64,000 nucleotides of DNA from an uncultured Pseudomonadota bacterium (GTDB lineage: Bacteria; Pseudomonadota; Gammaproteobacteria; Steroidobacterales; Steroidobacteraceae), in NCBI GenBank assembly GCA_946479515.1, contig CAMLGF010000008.1, forward strand, positions 29,700-93,699, read 5' to 3'. Under the pieces are notes generated by a model. That model saw nothing but the letters and a program-made list of their open reading frames with translations. It did not search any database and had not been told where the DNA came from. The position numbers were made by a program, and so were the translations under genes. Of this stretch, positions 60,299 through 64,000 are shown in pieces (the stretch's first letter is position 1; the number at the start of each line of letters is the position of its first letter).

Positions 60299-60945
60299 TG
60301 CTGACCCAGGCCATCGAGAATCTGCTGAACCGCAACCTGCCGCGCAGTCCGCGCGCGCAGGACCTGTGCGCCACCCTGAGTGGCAAGCGGGTGCGCATCG
60401 AGGCGGGCGGGCTCGGCTGGGTGCTGATGGCCGAGTGCCTGGCCTGTTCCATTCGCCTGACCAGCGGCGGACCCGCCAAGGCCGAAACGGACGCGCCTCC
60501 CGATGCCGAGATCGCCGGTAGTTTGATGAGCCTCGCGGCCCTGGCGGGAGCCCATCCCGAGGAAGTGATCCGGCGCGGCGACGTCACCATCCGCGGCGAT
60601 GCGGAACTCGCGCAGAAATTCCGCGAGCTCGCCATGCTGCTGCGGCCAGACGTCGAGGAAGAGCTGTCCCGGCTCATCGGCGACGCCCCGGCGCACCAGG
60701 CGCTGCGGGTGGTGAAATCGCTGGCCGGCTTCGGCCGGCGCGCCGCGGCCACCGGGGTGCGCGACATGGCCGAATATCTGGCGCACGAGCGCCGCGATCT
60801 CGTGCCGCGTGCCGAAGCAGAGGATTTCTACCGCGGTGTGGAAACGCTGCGCGACGACCTGGACCGCCTGGACGCGCGCACCCGCCTGCTCGAAGCGGCC
60901 AGCACTGTGGCCGACATCGCGGATCGAGACCGGAACAACGCATGA
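60298..60945 (+). CDS. ubiJ: Ubiquinone biosynthesis accessory factor UbiJ
   Basis: UbiJ binds ubiquinone intermediates through its SCP2 domain and scaffolds the Ubi complex with UbiK. The 215-residue protein starts MLTQAIENLLNRNLPRSPRA, has the SCP2 core (about 20-110, with AGSLMSLAALAGA and RRGDVTIRGDAELAQKF) and a C-terminal helical region (FYRGVETLRDDLDRLDARTRLLE). GTG at 60298 sits within the ubiE stop (TAGTG), and the stop overlaps the ubiB ATG. One AAACTACCG motif occurs here antisense. Confidence 0.9.
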   Translation: MLTQAIENLLNRNLPRSPRAQDLCATLSGKRVRIEAGGLGWVLMAECLACSIRLTSGGPAKAETDAPPDAEIAGSLMSLAALAGAHPEEVIRRGDVTIRGDAELAQKFRELAMLLRPDVEEELSRLIGDAPAHQALRVVKSLAGFGRRAAATGVRDMAEYLAHERRDLVPRAEAEDFYRGVETLRDDLDRLDARTRLLEAASTVADIADRDRNNA

Positions 60946-62606
60946 AGCTGCGCGTCCTCTCCCGGCTCATCGAAATCCAGCGCGTGCTGGTGCGTCACCG
61001 GCTCGACGAGTTCGTACGCGCCACCCATCTGTTCCGGCCGCTGCGCTTCCTGTTCCTGCTGAGCCCCTGGACCTGGTTCGTGCGCGGCAAGGAGGCGGCG
61101 CGGGCGGTGCGGCTACGCGAGGCCTTGGAGGAGCTCGGACCCATCTTCGTGAAGTTCGGCCAGGCGCTGTCGACGCGCCGCGACCTGCTGCCGGTCGACA
61201 TCGCCGACGAGCTGGCGAAACTCCAGGATTGCGTACCGCCGTTCGACGGCCGCATCGCGCGCCGCATCGTCGAGGAAGCCTACGGCCGCGCCGCGGAGCA
61301 GGTGTTCTCGAAGTTCAACGAGACGCCGCTGGCCGCCGCGTCGATCGCGCAGGTGCACGCGGCCGAGCTGCGGCCGGAGGTGCCGCTCAACGGCGCCCGC
61401 ACGCGCGAAGTGGTGGTCAAGGTGCTGCGGCCCGGCATGTTCGACGTGATCTCGCGCGACCTCGAGGTGCTGCACGAGCTGGCGCGCATCGCCGATCGCC
61501 ACTGGGAAGGCAGCCGTCGGCTCAGGCCCATCGAAGTGGTACGCGAGTATGAGAAGACCATCCTCGACGAGCTCGACCTGATGCGCGAAGCCGCCAATGC
61601 TTCGCAGCTGCGCCGCAACTGGGAGAACTCGCCGCTGCTTTACGTGCCCGCGGTGCACTTCGACTTCTGCCGGCCGCAGGTGATGGTGCTCGAACGCATC
61701 CGCGGCGTGCAGATCTCGAACATGGCCCGCCTGCGCGAAGCGGGCACCGACATCCGCAAGCTGGCCGAGAACGGCGTGGAGATCTTCTTCACGCAGGTGT
61801 TCCGCCACAATTTCTTCCACGCGGACATGCATCCCGGCAACATCTTCGTGCTCATCGACAATCCGGCGCAGCCGAAATACGCCGCCGTGGATTTCGGCAT
61901 CGTCGGCACACTGGATCCGCGTGATCAGTACTACCTCGCGGAGATTTTCCTCGCGGTGTTCGATCGCGACTATCGCAAGGTGGCCACGCTGCACCTGGAA
62001 TCGGGCTGGGTGCCGGAGGGCTCGCGCGTCGACGAGATGGAGTCCGCCATCCGCACGGTGTGCGAGCCCATCTTCAACAAGCCGCTCAAGGAGATCTCCT
62101 TCGGCACGGTGCTGCTGCGGCTGTTCGAGATTTCGCGGCGCTTCAATGTGGAGATACAGCCGCAGCTCATCCTGCTGCAGAAGACGCTGCTCAACGTCGA
62201 GGGCCTCGGCCGTGATCTCTACCCGGACCTGGACGTGTTCAAGATCGCCGGCCCCATCATGCGCGACTGGCAGCGCGAGAAGCTGAGTGGCCGCGCGCTG
62301 CTGGAAAACGCGCGTGCCCAGTTGCCGGAAATCCTGACCAGCCTGCAGACGCTGGCGCCGTTGGTGCGCTCGGCCGTGCAACGCGCCCAGGACGGCCGCC
62401 TGCGCCTGGCCGTGGAGGCGCCGGAAATCGACGCGCTGCGTAGCGAGATCCGCCGGACCAATCGCCGCCGCGACCAGCTGACCGTCGCGGCGGTCATCTT
62501 GTTAGGCGGCATAGTCTGGCTGGCAATGGACCGCGAGCCGCAGTGGGCAGGTTGGGCATCGGCGGCCGCCGGGCTGGCCTGGATAGTCGCGAAAATCCGC
62601 CGCTGA
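60942..62606 (+). CDS. ubiB: Ubiquinone biosynthesis ATPase/kinase-like UbiB
   Basis: UbiB is an atypical ABC1/ADCK-family ATPase required for ubiquinone synthesis. The 554-residue protein has the KxGQ motif FVKFGQALSTRRDLLP (with Ala-rich AAASIAQVH), ERIRGVQISN, the catalytic-type FHADMHPGN, and DFGIVGTLDP. Two membrane helices lie near the C-terminus (about 505-550). ATGA overlap with ubiJ. Standard length (about 545). Confidence 0.95.
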   Translation: MKLRVLSRLIEIQRVLVRHRLDEFVRATHLFRPLRFLFLLSPWTWFVRGKEAARAVRLREALEELGPIFVKFGQALSTRRDLLPVDIADELAKLQDCVPPFDGRIARRIVEEAYGRAAEQVFSKFNETPLAAASIAQVHAAELRPEVPLNGARTREVVVKVLRPGMFDVISRDLEVLHELARIADRHWEGSRRLRPIEVVREYEKTILDELDLMREAANASQLRRNWENSPLLYVPAVHFDFCRPQVMVLERIRGVQISNMARLREAGTDIRKLAENGVEIFFTQVFRHNFFHADMHPGNIFVLIDNPAQPKYAAVDFGIVGTLDPRDQYYLAEIFLAVFDRDYRKVATLHLESGWVPEGSRVDEMESAIRTVCEPIFNKPLKEISFGTVLLRLFEISRRFNVEIQPQLILLQKTLLNVEGLGRDLYPDLDVFKIAGPIMRDWQREKLSGRALLENARAQLPEILTSLQTLAPLVRSAVQRAQDGRLRLAVEAPEIDALRSEIRRTNRRRDQLTVAAVILLGGIVWLAMDREPQWAGWASAAAGLAWIVAKIRR

Positions 62607-62664
62607 CCTAAGGGTCGACTAGCTAAATTGCGGCAGCGCACTCGATTGGAGTAGCGTGCCACGG

Positions 62665-64000
62665 ATGGGGAGCCATCCTAGCGCGGCATCGAACAAGTAC
62701 TTCGCGCAGTTCACCGCGTTCCTGTCTCTGGGATTCGGCGCGTTCATTTTCGCGGGCTGGGTGTTCGACCTGGACTCGCTGACCAATCTGGTGCCGGGTT
62801 GGCCACGGGTGTCGCGCCTCACGGCGCTCGGCTTCATGTGCGCGGGCCTCGCGCAGTGGCTGTGGACGCTCGGCAGGCAACGCGCTACCGCCGCGGTTTC
62901 CCTCCTGCTGACCGGCATCGGTCTCCTGGCCCTGTTCCGCTACGCCTTCGCCTGGAATGCTTACATCGACCAGCTGACACTGGCCCCCATGCAAGTGACT
63001 GCCGATGGTGTCATGCCGCCGCGCATGGCCCCCTCGACCGCGGTGGCCTTCTGCTTCTTCGGGCTGTCGCTGCTCTGCGCGCTGCGCCCCCGAACCGCGC
63101 TCGCTCATCAGACGCTCGCCATGTTAGTGATCATCATCGGGTGGTTGGGACTGTCGCGCTACGTGTTCGGCGGCGAGGCGCTGGTGCCGTTCGTGAACGT
63201 CGCGGCGCACGCGTCCATCGTGTTCATCCTGGTGGCCTCCGGCACGCTCACGCTGCGCACCGACGCCGGCATCGCGCGGCTGCTGGCCAGCGACGGCGTC
63301 GGCGGCGGCATGGCGCGGCGGCTGTTGCCGGCCGCCATCCTGGTGCCCCTGGTGGCCGGCTCGCTTGCCCTGCATTTCGAGCGCGGAGGAACGCTGGGCT
63401 ACGAAACGGCGGTGTCGGTGTTCGCGCTCACCGGCGTGCTCGCGTTCTCCACCTTCGTGCTCATCAACGCGGCGCGTGGCGAGCGCGCCGACAGGCTGCG
63501 GCGGCAGGCCGAGCGCGCGCTGCGGCTCTCCGAGGAACGCAACCAGCTCATCGTCGAGACCGCGCTCGACGGCGTGATCACCATCAATCTGCACGGCCGC
63601 ATCACCGGCTGGAACACCCAGGCGGAGAAGATGTTCGGCTGGTCGCGCGGCGAGACCCTGGGCCGCGACCTTGCCGAGTTGATCATTCCGCCGGCGCTGC
63701 GCGAGCAGCATCGCGACGGGCTGAAGCGTTACGTCGCCAGCGGCGCGGCGCGCGTGCTCAACCGACGTATCGAACTCACTGCACTGCACCGCGCCGGGCA
63801 CGAATTCCCCGTGGAGCTGGCCATCACGCCCATCGGCTTCGGCGAGGAGCTGATGTTCAGCGCCTTCGTGCGCGACATCACCGGCCGCAATCGCGCCGAG
63901 GCAGCGCTGCGCGAGAGCGAGCAGCGCTTCCGCACCACCGCCAACGCGGCGCCGGTGATGATCTGGATGAGCGGCCCGGACAAGCGCTGCACCTGGTTCA
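62665..64000 (+). CDS. Membrane-bound PAS-domain sensor protein (probable histidine kinase), 3'-truncated by the window edge
   Basis: The frame is open from ATG 62665 to the last base (445 codons). It has about six hydrophobic segments in residues 12-280 (for example FTAFLSLGFGAFIFAGWVF, ALAHQTLAMLVIIIGWLGLS, HASIVFILVASGTLTL), a linker helix, a full PAS domain (about 288-405: TALDGVITINLHGRITGWN... FSAFVRDITGRNRAEAAL) and the start of a second PAS (from about 425). Kinase or diguanylate cyclase domains would lie beyond the window. A GTG at 62656 with GGAG nearer to it is an alternative start. It follows ubiB by 58 bases. Confidence 0.8.
   Translation, partial: MGSHPSAASNKYFAQFTAFLSLGFGAFIFAGWVFDLDSLTNLVPGWPRVSRLTALGFMCAGLAQWLWTLGRQRATAAVSLLLTGIGLLALFRYAFAWNAYIDQLTLAPMQVTADGVMPPRMAPSTAVAFCFFGLSLLCALRPRTALAHQTLAMLVIIIGWLGLSRYVFGGEALVPFVNVAAHASIVFILVASGTLTLRTDAGIARLLASDGVGGGMARRLLPAAILVPLVAGSLALHFERGGTLGYETAVSVFALTGVLAFSTFVLINAARGERADRLRRQAERALRLSEERNQLIVETALDGVITINLHGRITGWNTQAEKMFGWSRGETLGRDLAELIIPPALREQHRDGLKRYVASGAARVLNRRIELTALHRAGHEFPVELAITPIGFGEELMFSAFVRDITGRNRAEAALRESEQRFRTTANAAPVMIWMSGPDKRCTWF

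Noticed and set aside
27353..62507. GCCTAACAA/TTGTTAGGC words as integron attC sites
   Set aside because: Copies are single, unpaired, many kilobases apart and inside housekeeping genes. No integrase and no cassette structure is present.
1..64000. CRISPR arrays, rRNA genes, prophage or insertion sequences
   Set aside because: I looked for regular repeats, conserved rRNA segments and transposase or integrase motifs. Only XerC, a housekeeping recombinase, was found.

Overview
The window is a chromosomal segment of a GC-rich Gammaproteobacterium. The TamA-TamB, UbiE-UbiJ-UbiB, UbiK, LptM, AlgZ-AlgR, ErsA-locus-type polA...engB-cytochrome c4-dsbA and dapF-DUF484-xerC arrangements all point there. 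The variant arginine genes, GH106 glycosidase and very high GC fit a Xanthomonadales/Nevskiales/Steroidobacterales-like soil or freshwater lineage; this placement is inferred. Genes are dense, starts often overlap the previous stop (ATGA, GTGA, TGATG), and no gap longer than about 270 bases lacks a gene. I see no prophage, insertion sequence or CRISPR array.

Layout. 0-9.3 kb: the tail of an NRDE gene, tamA-tamB-alkB as an overlapping operon, two convergent tandem paralogues of a secreted six-cysteine protein, and a YciI-like gene. 9.4-21.6 kb: a long co-directional arginine operon (argR, argG, an unnamed P-loop gene, argC, argD, an N-acylornithine carbamoyltransferase, argB, argH) running into a YdiI-like thioesterase, a membrane protein, lptM and polA. 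21.7-26.2 kb: an outer-membrane barrel, a candidate sigma-E-type small RNA, engB, cytochrome c4, dsbA, corA, tRNA-Arg(CCG) and cytochrome c5. 26.3-33.7 kb: comM and ubiK divergent from glnK-amtB (sigma-54 promoter), a DUF4124 protein, a 3-hydroxyisobutyrate-dehydrogenase-like enzyme and algZ-algR. 33.7-39.5 kb: a minus-strand accessory block with a GH106 glycosidase. 39.5-44 kb: dapF-DUF484-xerC-hslV-hslU. 44-58.7 kb: accessory genes, ppa, a fabH homologue, ribosomal protein bTHX and a three-gene 2-oxoacid:ferredoxin oxidoreductase operon. 58.7-64 kb: DUF971, ubiE-ubiJ-ubiB and a truncated PAS sensor gene.

The most interesting system is the arginine operon. The carbamoyltransferase resembles the N-succinyl/N-acetylornithine type rather than classical ArgF, and it has Ala where the published specificity switch is Glu (acetyl) or Pro (succinyl). 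No glutamate N-acyltransferase (argA, argJ or a GNAT domain on ArgB) and no deacylase is present. A P-loop protein with a DUF1611/BioD-like signature sits translationally coupled between argG and argC, so it is a candidate for an unassigned acyl-handling step. A near-perfect ARG box precedes argR. A second strong candidate is an unannotated RNA of about 110 nt between the barrel gene and engB, the position that holds Spot 42 or ErsA in other Gammaproteobacteria. It has a sigma-E-like promoter, a C-rich hairpin loop and a strong terminator.

Two sequence-wide signals also stand out: a -10 hexamer 7-9 bases before the start codon of several genes, suggesting leaderless mRNAs, and AT-rich 9-mers (WAWCTACCS and GCCTAACAA) that recur far more often than this base composition should allow.
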